Positions 1 to 29,040 of a stretch of DNA of 64,000 bases are shown here, piece after piece. Each line of letters opens with the position of its first letter. Within the stretch, counting starts at the first letter, position 1. The stretch is from contig CM063283.1 of the NCBI GenBank assembly GCA_032173965.1, forward strand, positions 111,423,108 through 111,487,107, given 5' to 3'. The translations under genes and the position numbers were made by a program. The stretch comes from Sitta carolinensis (Eukaryota; Chordata; Aves; Passeriformes; Sittidae). The notes beneath the pieces were generated by a model. It saw only the letters and a program-made list of their open reading frames with translations. It ran no database searches and was not told the DNA's origin.

Positions 1-695
1 CACACTTACAACATGTGTAAAAACAGGCCCTCGGTTTTCACAAAAATACTTTATTCCCCGTGTAACAGCTACGGATTTATTTGGAAGCGAACATAGATCT
101 GACCTATTTTTGAGAGTGCCTGCAGCTCTCCTGAGTGAGTCTAAAACCCAACATGAGACTCGTGACAAAGTCATTTACTGATCTGACAAAAAGCTGTTGA
201 ACATTCTGTAATTTAAATTTGGAAATGAAAACTGAAAGAACATCGACTGGTTTCAGCTAAGAGTCAGCTGCTAAGCAGAAAGTCATCAGCAAGAACTGAC
301 CCCTGCTCACTGCAGGGCTGGAACAGTCAAGAAAACTAATTTTGCTGAGGGGAATTTTGCTGCAAAACTGTAAACTGACAAATCCTAGAAAATATTAAAG
401 GATCATGATTTCCTGTCTCTTATTTTCTCATGTCATGGTAAGATTAGAGTTTTTTCTGCTGAGGTTTGGAATTAGATTTTGGGACATGCAGGTCAAGCAA
501 CCTACCAAAATAAAGGTGCTATCTACTGAATCAGGAGTGCAGTTTTTCAGACCAAAATGCCAATGGAAACAACCATGCTCTTTGAAACACTGTGCTGAGC
601 AAGCTCAAGATTTTCTTAAGGATGGAAAAAAGGCAAGATGACTGTAACAAAAAAAATTAAAGGCTCAGGAAATTAAATAAATCTGGTTCCAGTAC
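1..695 (-). other. UBASH3A: UBASH3A intron 5, partial
   Basis: AT-rich intronic sequence downstream of the exon 5 donor. I see no exon, repeat or motif worth naming. The 78-codon open frame on the plus strand has no family resemblance. Confidence 0.7.
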
Positions 696-865
696 CTGGT
701 AATTCACAAAACGCATGTCCCGTGAATAGAGAGCAGCCACCCACTGGCAGGGCTCCCCTGGGTTAATGCATTTGGCCAGTTGTTCCAAAGTCTTCTGATG
801 GTGAGGATAAAACCTATGGGCCAAGGTAAGGTGGAACTGCTTCAAGGAGGGCTTCACGTGGCAGT
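696..865 (-). CDS. UBASH3A: UBASH3A coding exon 5 (end of 2H domain)
   Basis: It covers residues 183-239, including KQFHLTLAHRFYPHHQ with the second H-x-T motif (H194-L-T196), and ends LYSRDMRFVNYQ before donor GTACTG. It is the last UBASH3A exon in the window. Phase 0 at its end agrees with the following SH3-coding exon of the family, which is off the left edge. Confidence 0.93.
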
Positions 866-3800
866 CTAGGGAGGAAACAATCACATCACAACATAGAAAC
901 AAAAGTCATTTAAAGCTCCTCTTGTTTTATCCCACACAATTTGCATGATGCAGGAAATATCACAGTAACTAGTGGTAGATACTACTGAAAAATGGTTTTG
1001 AAGGGTGTCATGGTTTTAATCACACCAAAATAATTCACAAATGTGGACTGGATTTGCTTCCTGGCTTTGTCTGTAAGGAAAAGAAACGATCATGGTTTGA
1101 TTTCCTCTCCCAGCCCGAGATGTATTGAACTCATTTCTGCCAGACAAAGCTGTGGTGGGGCTGTGCCCCTTCAGTCTCCTCTGGTGATGCAGTTTCCCTT
1201 GGAAAAGGTATCAGGCCCTATAGGAATAGGAATGCAGCCAGGTTACCAAGCTGAGCCACAGCACCATGAGGGAGGAGATCTGGGGAGTGTTATGTCCCTG
1301 CCTATCTTGGATATCCTGATCAATCCCCTGCCGAGTTACACACAGGATCATTTCAGCTGCTAGACAAAAGTGTTGTGTCTTCAAAGACTAAAATGTGCTC
1401 CTCTGGCTACTCTGCTTGCAAACCTGTAGGAGAACAGGCTGTTTGCTGGCAGGAAAACATCATCTAAGCTCGCCTGGAGACAGGAAATCTTTTCAATTCT
1501 GTGGCTATGCATTTGTGCTACAACCCACCCGTTTTCCCTCTGGTGTTGGTCCTACCTGCCAGGGCTGAAGCCTCTGATGAGAATGCCACAGCAAAGTCTT
1601 TGAGGACATTTGCCTGGCTGTCATCAATGAAGAAGCCAAGGTAGCTGGGAGATGCATGTAGTGTTAAGGAAATGGATGGTGGAAAGCTCTGGGAAAAGCT
1701 GTCACCGACTCGCTTTAAGATGTCATACAATAATTCCACTTTCTGGTCTTCACACTGAAAGAAAAGAGAGGAGGAGCAGGCTTTACCCACCAGCTCACAG
1801 CCAGTGTTGCAGCCTCTGTCATACAGCACTTCCAGAAAACTGTGGGGCTATAAACTTCTCGAGAAATCTAGGAATTTGCCTGATATTCCTGGCACTAAAC
1901 CCCGCAGTATTTGGCAGTCGGATCAGCATGGTGTCCTGTTCTATAACAGGAGATGGAGCCTTCAACCCAAGGTGTGTCTAGCACGGGTAGGAAAAAGCCA
2001 AAATATTTTACCATCTGCCAGGTGTGCAGTGACCAGTCTGAAATGAGACAGGGATCATGATTTCCCTCTTCAATTCTAAGTAGGAATTTGTGCTATTGTT
2101 ATCCTACAGTCCTTTACTGAGATGAGCAAGGTGAGGGTTGCAATGCAGTTGTCTCTTCCAGACAGGCCTTTAAACTTGATGCCTCTCAAGAGCATGGCAT
2201 TCATTATTAATTAATGATTTTTGTTCTGCATAATTGTGCTTAATGGTCACAGAGCACCACTCACTATTTTGCAACAAAATAATCTTAATTTCACTGTCTC
2301 TACTTTTGGCACAGTTGCAATGACCCACCCTTAGGGGGGAGGAAGCACTCAATGGTTTAACATAAAAGTATGATGAACAAAGTCATTTTTGTCCAGCTGC
2401 TCTAGCCCAACCCTGTTTCAGCACAACCCAGACACAGCTGATGTTCATGTGTTTCAACATGATAAAACTGGATTCCAGGAAGCCCCAGAGTTTTTCCAGA
2501 CCTGTCCAGTGCTGGACTTCACAAAACATTTCACACAATCTTCAACTTCAATAAGAAGAATAAAATCTGGGACATGCTACCATAGCAGTGACCTGCTGAT
2601 GGGGCTCTCTAGGGAAGGCAGAGCTTTTCCTGAGCTTCCCACAGGCTTGTACCAAAGCTCACTGCATCCTACAATAACACTGTCCCTGCTCCACTGCTGC
2701 CCTGCCTGGGAAGGCTTATCATCCTAAATCCAGGCAGCAATGGACACATGGAAGCCTGATAGCAGCTGGACTGCACAGGGCTGCTCTAGATGGATCAGCT
2801 GCCCTGAAACATCCCACTCAAACTTTAACTGTCACTCAAACATTAACTGTCACTCAAACATTAAGCATCACTCAGACTTTATGCATTACTCACACTTTAT
2901 GCATCACTCAGACTTTCAGCATCACTCAGACATTAAGCATCACTCAGACTTTAAGCATCACTCAGAACATTATGCATCACTCAGACATTAAGCATCTCTC
3001 AGACTTTAAGCATCACTCAGAACATTATGCATCACTCAGACATTAAGCATCTCTCAGACTTTAAGCATCACTCAGACATTATGCATCACTTAGACATAAA
3101 TCGTCACTCAGGCATTAATCATCACTCAGACTTTCAGCATCACTCAGACGTTTTGCATCACTTAGACATCAATCATCACTCAGACATTAGGCATCACTCA
3201 GGCACTAATTATCACTCAGACTTTCAGCATCACTCAGGCATTAAGCAACATGCCTGGACCCGGGTCACACCATTTGATCTCCCGCAGGTTCTGGTGCCAG
3301 ACAGCAGCAGGTGGCCCAGTTTTCCCAGATCTCAGCCTGCTGGGACCCGCCCCTTGCACTGCCCTGCCTCACCGTGAAGAAGTCGCAGAGGGTGATGTGC
3401 GGGAACACCTCGTGGGCTCTGTTCTTGCCGCACTGGCGCTTGCTCTCCTGCCAGAAGTGCTGCAGGCGGCTGTGCAGGCGGCCCGTGGGGCACAAGTACA
3501 GGGCGTATTCCTGAGGGATTGGGTCTTCCAGGGAGGGGTCGTTGCAGTGGGAATGCAACCTGAAAACAAGAGCATAACACCGAGAGTGAGTGTGGGCTCT
3601 GCTGGCTCTGGTTTCCTCCTTGGCGGAGAGCAGAAAAAGGCAAGGCAATTTTATTATTTTCTTGCAAATGAAAAAGCTGAAATAAAAGCTCTTTTTTCTC
3701 CCTGAAGCACTAAATAATGGAGAAATTATTTTTCTGCTTATTATTTTGAGTACTTCACGTTTTATTGTGTGCTTTCACTTCTATCAGTATCTGAAAATGA

Positions 3801-6800
3801 GAGAAAACAAAAAATACCTTTTTAGGTTGTTTAGGGGTGTTTCCCCCCCATTTTCATAACTGGAAACAGAGGACTGGAGGAGAAAAAAGGCAATGGGTGG
3901 AACATGTTGAAGAATGACAAAATTAAAACTAGCTAAAGATTAAAAGAACACCCAGAAAGAGCCTTTTTATTCAGCCCTAAGCAAAGCAGGCAAGACAAAT
4001 CAGAAATGCACAAGGAAAGGTCAGAAACTCATATGCCATGTGATGTTATTGTTCACCATGTCTTTCACGTGCTTTATGTGTTTCTTGGCAGCCGTTGGAT
4101 TGGGAATGGTTGTTGGGAATTGTGGCAGCATTCCTGAAAAAAAATTGTTTGGAAAGAACATGCCATTCTCCAATGCCTCCTCTGGCAAGAAAAGAAAATA
4201 GAAGAAAAAAGAATAAAGCTACTGAACCAAGCTAAAAAAAAAAAAAAAAAAGCAAAAAAAACCCTAAAACAAACCAACACCAAAAGAAAATGCAAGGAAA
4301 GACTGTATTTAATGTGAAGATGACTTAAAACAACAACAACAAAATCAGTAATCAGCACACAAATAATATATAAATACTCTGTGAGAGTCTTGGTAGAGGA
4401 GAAAACTTTGTAGCATTCAAAACTGAGAAGTGATTTTAATTGAAAAAACAGCTCTCTCTGACCATCAGCCTTTCACCTTCCTTTGTGGTGGGCCTTTGTG
4501 TTCCCCTTCAGCTGCTGTTTCTGCAAATGTTTGTAAGTGCAGTCATGGGTTTACAAAAATTTTCCTTGTTTCCTTGCTCCTTTCTCTCAGGGGGCTTAAA
4601 GGTGAGGAGGATTTTCTGACCAGACCAGCTGGTCCCATGAACTGACTCATTGGTAAAACTTGCTGGTTGTTTTTAATTTATCTGGACCTTCTGCAAGTTA
4701 CCTTGTGTTCCAGAATAAGTACAAATACAAATATTTCTCTCTTTTAGTGAAAAAAAAAAAAATTAAAAAGAACAATTCAGGTTTTGGGTTTGTTTTGTTT
4801 TGTTTGTTTTTTTTTAATGGCAGCTAACTTCAAATTCACTGACAGGATGAGCACATCAACAAGGAATTTTAAGCATGTTTAATGTGAAGGCATATCTTAG
4901 ACATCACAGGTACTTACCATTTTATTGCATCTTCTATTGTCTTTTGTCCAGTAGCAACCAAGGCTTTTTGCCTAGAAAAAGCACAAAATTGGTTCCTCAG
5001 AATACCAGAAAGAAAACTTTTGTAAAGTAAAGACATTTAGTCATCAAGTCTATTTTCCAGCACAGACAGGCCCTTTAGCAAGAAGATTTTTCCCAGCAAA
5101 TACTATTGTTCTTGAAGCCTTCCAGATAGCTTTTTTCTCACTGCAAGTCTTTAATTCCTTGAAGGTTGGTAACCTGTCCTCCCCATAAGATGCCTTCCTT
5201 TGTGTTCTGACACAGAACACAAGGTGTTCTGCTAAGGTGTTTCCTTAGCAGCCTTACTACATGAATTTCCATGGGGTCAGATAAACCAAGCACTGTAAGA
5301 ACAGGGTTTTCTTGGTTCATAGCAAAAAGATTCTGATTCGAGATGACAGAGCCAAGACTGTACATTAAAACTAAGCAAAACATGCTTATGTTGGGGTTTG
5401 AAATCTGGATTGAGGGTCCCCCACAGCCAGCAGAGAGCCAGATCTAAGCCAGCAGCTCAGTCTAAAAAAGGGACAAAACCTCTTATTTCTCTCTGTTAAT
5501 GCAACTTCCGTTCTCTGGGGGGGATTTGATTCACATTTCATTTTCTAACTAGAGCTTTCAAAAAGCCAGCTATGAGCAAATCTTTGTGCCTAAATACTGA
5601 TGGCTGAAGGATCCCAGTATTCAAGCAGCAGCTGCACTCATGAACCCCATCTCCACCCCTGAGATGCACCTACAGACTTTTCAGAAGAAACATGAAGGGG
5701 AAGTAGAGGCAGAGGACACTGGGGAAAAACTACTGAATTTCTTGGCATCTGCTGATGTCTTTCCTTCTCTTTTGAGGCTGTCCTTTCTTGCCACTGGATC
5801 TGGAGGGCATTGAGCTGTGTTGTCTCCCATTTATGCTCTTCATCCATCCCTGTGACACCTGAACACACATCAGCAGTGTGTGCACTGAGCTCCAGGACCC
5901 AGACCCATCCTTATGTTCCCTCCCAGTCTTCTGTCTTCAGTATAAAACCTGCACTTGGGCTTGTTAAAAACATTTATATGCAATCACTGGCTCTTTAGTG
6001 GGGCTCTCTGGGAAATTGCTTTCTTTGGTTCTTATTTTCAGGGTCAGAATTAAAAGCACGAGAGGCAGAACTCGTGTTCAGACTTTGGTGTTTATTCTTT
6101 CTTATCTCAGTTACAGCCTCACTGACTGTGAGTGCTTCTACATGCTAAATTAACAGGGCAAAATGGAGTACAGAGAGAAACTTCAAGGTCCTTTTAAGCC
6201 TAAATGATCCAATTACAAGATGCCAAATAATTTATTTTAATTTTTAACCAAATAACTAGCTACCAGGTACCGCACTGCGGATTCTCTTAACCAATCACAC
6301 AAAATCAACCAAACTTGTGAAGAAGGAGAAGAAGAAGACTATGCTCTAAACCCTCCATCTTTTTACATATATATTATTTTAATCAGCCACCTTAAATTCT
6401 AAACCTCTAACCATGTGATATAACACACTTCTATTCAACTACACCCTCACAGTCTCAGTGCTATCACTCAGTTTTGGAAGCCTTTCCCAAGGCCTCAGGT
6501 CAAATGCAGTGCATATTTGTGGATCATTCTCTGCCAGCACGGACAGCTTGAAATTCTCTGTGTCCAGGGTTTCAACATGGCTCAACAGGGATGAGCCTTT
6601 CCACTCAAACTTTACCTTCTACCTCTCTTCTCTGTGAAATAAATAATTTCCCATGGCCAGATCAATGCACAGACACGAGGTCTAAAGCCAGACCATGCCC
6701 CCTGTGACTGAATACTGCACATTTCATTTCTGTGCCTGAGTCCTCCTTCTCCATCCCACCAGGCACAAGCAGCCGTGTTTCTGTGCCTGAGCCCTCCTCC

Positions 6801-9277
6801 ATCCCACCAGGCACAAGCAGCCGTGTTTCTGTGCCTCTGCTGAGCCCTCCTTCTCCATCCCACCAGGCTCAAGCAGCCGTGTTTCGGTGCCTGAGCCCTC
6901 CTTCTCCATCCCACCAGGCACAAGCAGCCGTGTTTCTGTGCCTGAGCCCTCCTCCATCCCACCAGGCACAAGCAGCCGTGTTTCTGTGCCTCTGCTGAGC
7001 CCTCCTTCTCCATCCCACCAGGCTCAAGCAGCCGTGTTTCGGTGCCTGAGCCCTCCTTCTCCATCCCACCAGGCACAAGCAGCCGTGTTTCCATCCCTCT
7101 CCTCACACAACCTTTCCTGCTGTGCCTGGTGGAAGTGTCAGTGGCAACGATGCCAGGGTTCATAACCACTCACTGCCCCTCCAGATGAGTGTTTTATCCC
7201 TTCATGCCATGCTGCTCCTCCCACCTGGGGACAAGCTCTGTGCAAACAGCTCTGAAGCCAAAACGGAGCTTGGCTTCAGCTTTTCTTTACCATGGGGCCT
7301 TCAGAATTAAATGTAATAAGAGAATGAGACCCGAGGCCATGAACTGCCATCCTGCTCAGCCCCATCTCCTCGTTCTCTTGTACCCCTCTCCATACCTGTC
7401 CCCACCTTTTGTCTCCTCACATGTGTTGGCTGTAGGATGATTTCCAGCAAGGTTCACAGATCCCTTAGAACTAGGGCTGCATTAGGCTGTGACTAATCCT
7501 ACACTTCCAGGATGAGAAGTGAAAATTGAAAAATAGTGCAAAGAATAGGTTCTGTACGTACCAATTTCTCTCAGATAGAGAGAAGAATAAACCATTGAGA
7601 ATCAGAAATGAAAGTAGATTAAAAATAAATCTACAGTGAGAATAAGCGGGCTCTTCCCTAAAACAGAAACTTCTGGCACATTTTCCTATGGAAATTTTTT
7701 TGATTTTAGGCTAGACTTGACCCTCACATATTTCAGTTTTGTTCATTGGGGAAATGCTGCTTTGGCCCCTTGGTTCTACATGATGAAAGATTTTGTAATA
7801 CTTCCACCCCACCTCGTATTTCTCAGGCCAGGGCATCTCAAAAGAAACTTTTCAGTGCTTTCATTCATGGTTTAATTGAGGGACAACAGAGTCAGCTAAA
7901 AAGTTTTTTAAAAAAGCACCCAAAATTTTGAAGATCTTAAGGTCAATAATAAGAAATATTTTTTTTTTTAAATTGCTTTTTGATATTTTGTTATTTTAGG
8001 TCATTTTGCACAGTATTTCTGCTGCTGCTTCTTGATTTTGAACTGGGAAGTACGAAGTCATCTCAGTAACAACCAAAAGCGTTTTGAAGTGGATTAGAAA
8101 AGCATCACATAAAGCAGAAAAAAATTCAAAAAGTAGCCATTACTTTGGGCTGACCAAATAAACTGTATTAATAGTGAAATGGTGAGCCATGTTTTCAGCT
8201 AAAATCCCACTGTGCCTCACTGGGAGAAAGGGACTCACAGTTCCCTTCTGAGCTGTGCCTATCGTGTCTGACATTGATTGCTACCAGAGCTGTTCCCAAA
8301 AAACAGCACAGCACTTACAAATGGAACCTCTTCCACTCTTATTATTAAAGAAGAGATATTGCTCTTCTTTCCAAAATATTTTTATGAGGGGTTCTTTAAT
8401 ATTTAAATAATAAGATTTATTTTTTGAACAGTTTGAACCAAAATATCCCTGATTGCCATCCAGAAATTGGAAAATCCTCCCCAAAACTTGCCTGTCCAAC
8501 AAAAGAAATGTTTGGGGGAGGAATGACAGGCACCTTTCTTTTGCATTAACTTGTTTACCTGCCACCAGTTACTCTCTCATCCATTGAGTTGCCAAGAATA
8601 ATGTCTCATTCTTTACTATGACACTTTCTAGGCAGGACATGATTTTTGGAACAAGATCCTTATTCAAGACAGGAAGAAAAATTGACAGCCTTAGGAGGCA
8701 TCTTAAGGGAAAAAACAGTTTTCAGTGACACCATCCAGCACGAGATTTTTGAAAGGCCTGAAAAAACGTTTGACTAGAAGTTACATCTGTGTTTAATTCC
8801 CTTATAATAAGATTAATAAAGATAAAAAAAATGAAAGAAGATGCATCCCTTGAGCAAACAGCGGTCAACTTCTCAACTCATGGAGAAGCGTCTCAAAACT
8901 CAGGATGTGGAAGGGTGTGCACCTTTAGATTTACACAGTATTCTAAAATACTGGATATTGAGCAGGTTGGTTTTGCTATGTGGGCAATACACGCTGTTCC
9001 ATGTGAAATCCAGAGCAAGACTGGTCTGATCCCTGCGTGGGGGCATCACCCCAGGAGCAGCACAATCTGCTGCTCAATAAACCCAGGCTGCCCATATGGG
9101 GAATTTATGGCAAACACCTCACATCTTAAATAAATCTGGCTGTGCAGGGGCAGCTGAGCACGCTACTCACGCGGTATGAGCCGGGAATCCTTTGGCCAGG
9201 AGGGGCTCGAGGAGGGCAGAGGTGCTCCTGCCCCGGTGCTTGTTGGACACCTTTGCATACAGCTGTGCCACCGCCAT
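696..9277 (-). CDS. UBASH3A: UBASH3A (TULA/STS-2), N-terminal part of the gene
   Basis: UBASH3A is a T-cell ubiquitin-binding adaptor that dampens receptor signalling. Five coding exons on the minus strand, in transcript order 9277-9171, 4971-4918, 3559-3373, 1754-1556 and 865-696, join with GT/AG borders and a continuous frame into 717 nt (residues 1-239). Residues 1-36 begin MAVAQLYAKVSNK, close to the start of mammalian UBASH3A. About 20-57 form the UBA domain. Residues from about 60 onward form the 2H phosphoesterase-like region, with its two H-x-T motifs at H108-I-T and H194-L-T. The last exon ends in phase 0 after VNYQ. The SH3 and histidine-phosphatase (PGM-like) exons must lie left of position 1, so the gene is cut by the window edge. 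Family length is about 620-660 residues. It is divergent from TMPRSS3, as in human. The paralogue UBASH3B is the only serious alternative; the neighbours favour UBASH3A. Confidence 0.93.
1556..1754 (-). CDS. UBASH3A: UBASH3A coding exon 4 (2H domain middle)
   Basis: It covers residues 117-182 plus one base, beginning CEDQKVELLYDILKRVGDSF and ending SSEASALA, with donor GTAGGA. Acceptor CTTTCAG precedes it. In human, an optional 38-residue exon is inserted at this junction; here exon 4 joins exon 5 directly in frame through a split Asp codon. Confidence 0.92.
2811..3248. repeat. 18-bp minisatellite in UBASH3A intron 3
   Basis: About 24 tandem copies of an 18-bp unit close to catcactcagacattaag, with variants (acattatg, actttcag, acataaat) and a few 20-bp copies. 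Because the unit is a multiple of three it stays open on the plus strand as His-His-Ser-Asp repeats, which is not evidence of coding. It lies 125-560 bp past the exon 3 donor in the direction of UBASH3A transcription. Confidence 0.93.
3373..3559 (-). CDS. UBASH3A: UBASH3A coding exon 3 (first half of 2H domain)
   Basis: It runs from acceptor TTTTCAG to donor GTGAGG and covers residues 55-116. It carries CNDPSLEDPIPQEYALYL and ends HEVFPHITLCDFFT. H108-I-T110 is the first H-x-T motif of the 2H phosphoesterase fold. The exon ends in phase 0, matching the start of exon 4. Several long plus-strand open frames over this exon are antisense shadows. Confidence 0.92.
3560..4917 (-). other. UBASH3A: UBASH3A intron 2
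   Basis: Intronic sequence with an 18-base A run at 4234-4251 and other A-rich patches. No exon-like open frame with splice sites is seen. Confidence 0.65.
4918..4971 (-). CDS. UBASH3A: UBASH3A coding exon 2 (UBA C-terminal half)
   Basis: This is a 54-nt exon with acceptor TTTTTCTAG and donor GTAAGT. It encodes QKALVATGQKTIEDAIKW, the last two UBA helices, entered in phase 2 and left in phase 2. It is too short to show as a free-standing open frame, and was found because the frame and residues bridge exons 1 and 3 exactly. Confidence 0.9.
6042..6449 (-). mobile_element. Probable solo LTR in UBASH3A intron 1
   Basis: Read on the minus strand the segment starts TGTGAGGGTG, has a TTAAAAGG TATA-like site, then AATAAACACC about 100 bp later, and ends within the TTCTGACCCTG region. 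This layout (U3, TATA, polyadenylation signal, short tail) is that of an avian endogenous-retrovirus LTR. No internal viral genes flank it. The edges are approximate, and assignment rests on layout, not on a library match. Confidence 0.45.
6731..7091. repeat. Higher-order minisatellite (51/48/56-bp units)
   Basis: Seven tandem units share the core catcccaccaggc and agcagccgtgtttc. Their lengths in order are 51, 48, 56, 51, 48, 56 and 51 bp. The last six form two copies of a 155-bp block (6782-6936 and 6937-7091) that look identical by eye. The array lies in UBASH3A intron 1. An open frame runs through it on the minus strand only because few stops occur in the unit. Confidence 0.93.
9171..9277 (-). 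CDS. UBASH3A: UBASH3A coding exon 1 (start codon, UBA N-terminus)
   Basis: The ATG is at 9277-9275 on the minus strand, in context GCAGATGG. It encodes MAVAQLYAKVSNK followed by an LLEPLLAKGFPAHTA stretch, the first helix and MGF-like loop of the UBA domain. The MGF loop reads KGF here. The donor GTGAGT follows at 9170, and the exon ends in phase 2 (GC of an Ala codon). The 5' UTR continues to higher coordinates, with no start site that I can fix. Confidence 0.9.
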
Positions 9278-11133
9278 CTGCTCCGCGTCCTCCCCTCAGC
9301 ACTGACAGGAACTGCAACGTGGGGTGAAGGAGGGAGGGAGGGAGGGAGTCAAAAAATGAAACAGAGAGAGAGAAAGAGGCAGATAAAATAAATTTCGAAA
9401 AAAAAAAAAAAGAAGCCCGCACACCCCTTGTGATCTTTTCTGACAAAAGCTGACATCCTGTTTTCGTAGAATCTGCACCTCTGAATTTTTGTCGTAGGGC
9501 AGCTGAAAAAGGAAAAGCTTTTCCTACCTGCCCTGGCAGAACAAGATGAGGAGCCCAAAGGTTACCATCAGAGTCAGAGTGGGCTTGCTGAAGGGGCTCA
9601 GGTGGAATCTTTTAGCTTTTCACTTTAAACTGTCTCGTGAAAGCTAAGAAATCCACCTGAGCTGCAACTGCATAGGGGGGAACAAGTGGGGCTGTCCTGC
9701 AGCATGTAGAAAGTTAGTCTGGAGGCCAAAACTTTCCTTTTGGGCTCAGTTTTCAAGTCCTCCTGCCCATATCATATGTGGCTCCTGCTTTACTCTTCTC
9801 AGCCAAAGGCAATGAGCAACCAGACTGTGGAAGATGAAACCCAGTGTCCCATCTAGACATCAGACCCCGAGGCTGAGCTTGGATCAGCTCAGGGTGGGAG
9901 CAGGGAGAAGAACTTGTCCTTTCCAGTGGTGCCAGTCCCTCTGTGGGAGTGTTTGCAGAGCTGCCCTGGTTGGTCCCCAGCCTTTCCAGCATGGACAGAG
10001 TGGGTGAAATGGTTGGAGACAGTTTTTTCTGCCCTCATTTGCAGGTATCAGTGTTTCGTCTGGAGGACAGGACACCTCACCCCATGGATTGAGCTGCTGG
10101 TCACCTCAAATGAGCCCTCACATTTTCCCCACTTTGTCTAAAGTTCCCCTTGGGACACTGGGCCAGCTGAGCAGGTTCTCAAGCCATTTGGAGAACCGTC
10201 AGAACTATTTAAAGCCTGGTGGGGAGAGTGGCCCCATTTCCAGGGCAGGCTACTGAAAGAGTGACACAGGAGATGATGAGGGATTCTTGATGTCATGGCT
10301 TGAGATAACAGGATCACGATGTGGTGTCCTCTCCTCTGGAAGTGCCAGTCTCCATTGTGCACAGAAAGGGGACTGAAGAGCTTCTCTCATCTCGGCCATA
10401 TTCAGGGACATGGGTTTTATCATGGAAAACTTTCATTTCATCCCTGGCCTCTCAGGAGCCTTGTTTCACTTACACTCCCATGGCTTTTTGCATCATCCCT
10501 CCTTCTCCGTCTTCCCTCCACCCTTCCCTCTGTCAGGAAGCTCTCTTCGAAGTGAAAACCACCCAGCCAAATCGTTACTACCCTTGAGCATTGCTTGCAG
10601 CTGAATGTACATTTCCATTTACTAAATCCCAGAGTACAACCGAGTTGATCCTTCAGCAACATGAGACGCTGCTTTTTCAAAACCCTGTGCAGGCACACGG
10701 CAAAGGCTAAACAAGGTGAGTCTGTGAGCCTTGTGTGCTGAAGAGATGAAGCCCTGGAGCTGCTGCTCTCTGCCACCCACAGCTCTTGGTGCTCAGGGCC
10801 CTCGGGTTTGACAGCGGATGGGCAAACGCTCACATGGCATTCCTGGGGCTCCTTTGCTGAGGGGATACGGGAAAGTTTGCAAATCCCAAAGTGTTGCCTG
10901 GTGTTCTTAGGCTAATTAAACAGCATGCTGAATCTTTATCTCCCCTTTTCCGTAGCCATGCCATCCAGGGCCACCCGATACCCCTGTCCAGGTTGGGTTA
11001 CACGGGCTGCGGCCGTGATGCCGCGCGCGACGGCCGCCTGGAAACCCTCCCCGAGCAGAGTGGCTCAGCACACTCCGAGTTTCCTTTGGGCTGCTTTTGA
11101 TAATGAAGAAGGAAAACAGTTTTGGTTTTAACT
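9278..11133. promoter_or_regulatory. Head-to-head interval between UBASH3A and TMPRSS3
   Basis: About 1.9 kb separates the two start codons, which face away from each other, so both promoters must lie here unless extra upstream exons exist. A GGGA-rich purine stretch (9328-9348) and an A run (9399-9411) lie just upstream of UBASH3A exon 1. A short CpG-dense patch (about 11003-11055, with repeated gcgcgc and cggccg) lies 80-130 bp upstream of the TMPRSS3 start. No clear TATA box is seen for either gene. Confidence 0.6.
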
Positions 11134-28474
<17,341 letters not shown>

Positions 28475-29040
28475 GGAGAGTGGCAGTGCTCTGGGCTCCT
28501 GAAAACCCACATCACACTCCAGCCCCACAGAGGGACCCAGCCTGTTCTTCTGCTCTGAGCTCTGGACCTTCACAGAGCACCTTTGAACATTTCTTTTTGT
28601 TGCTGGCAACTGCACTCGATGCAAACTGTTGCACATCCAGCCTGTTTTGGGTGGAAGAAGCAGATGGATGATGGATGATCAGCATGTGTGTTTACTGTCA
28701 GCTACAAATTTTACAAGGAAAAAAAAAAAGCTGAGACTGATAACCCTGAATGCTGTCATGATAAAGTTCTACAGAAAAAGACTGGAACAACTTTAGATCG
28801 GGTTGCTCACTGTTATTTTAGTACTTACCTTCCAAGAACCAGACTACAAAAATATCTTTTTTTCCTGAAAGTACTCATATAGGTCCACAAGAGCTCTGTG
28901 CTCTGTTGAGCAGGGAGCAGCAGCTTCCTTTGAATCCAAAAGCAAGCAGGAAGCAGAAGGTTGGCACTTTTGACAAGTATGTTCAACTCCTAGGAAAAAT
29001 AATCTCTGAATATAAATAAACTATCATGTCACTTTGAACA
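28475..29040 (+). other. TMPRSS3: Predicted TMPRSS3 3' UTR
   Basis: About 560 bp from the TGA to the first good AATAAA at 29015-29020. The 3' end is inferred from that signal only; no transcript evidence is available. Confidence 0.5.
29015..29020 (+). promoter_or_regulatory. Candidate polyadenylation signal of TMPRSS3
   Basis: Canonical AATAAA on the coding strand, the first one after the exon 13 stop. Confidence 0.45.

Larger units (their letters stand above)
4972..9170 (-). other. UBASH3A: UBASH3A intron 1
   Basis: A 4.2-kb first intron. It contains the probable LTR at 6042-6449 and the minisatellite at 6731-7091. The rest is AT-rich and without recognisable exons. Confidence 0.7.

Noticed and set aside
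3250..3705. 151-codon plus-strand open frame
   Set aside because: It lies over UBASH3A exon 3 on the other strand and changes character at the exon edges; an antisense shadow.
6612..7169. 185-codon minus-strand frame with repeated TETRLLVPGG-like blocks
   Set aside because: Produced by the minisatellite; other frames on both strands are open too, and no splice sites or homology support it.
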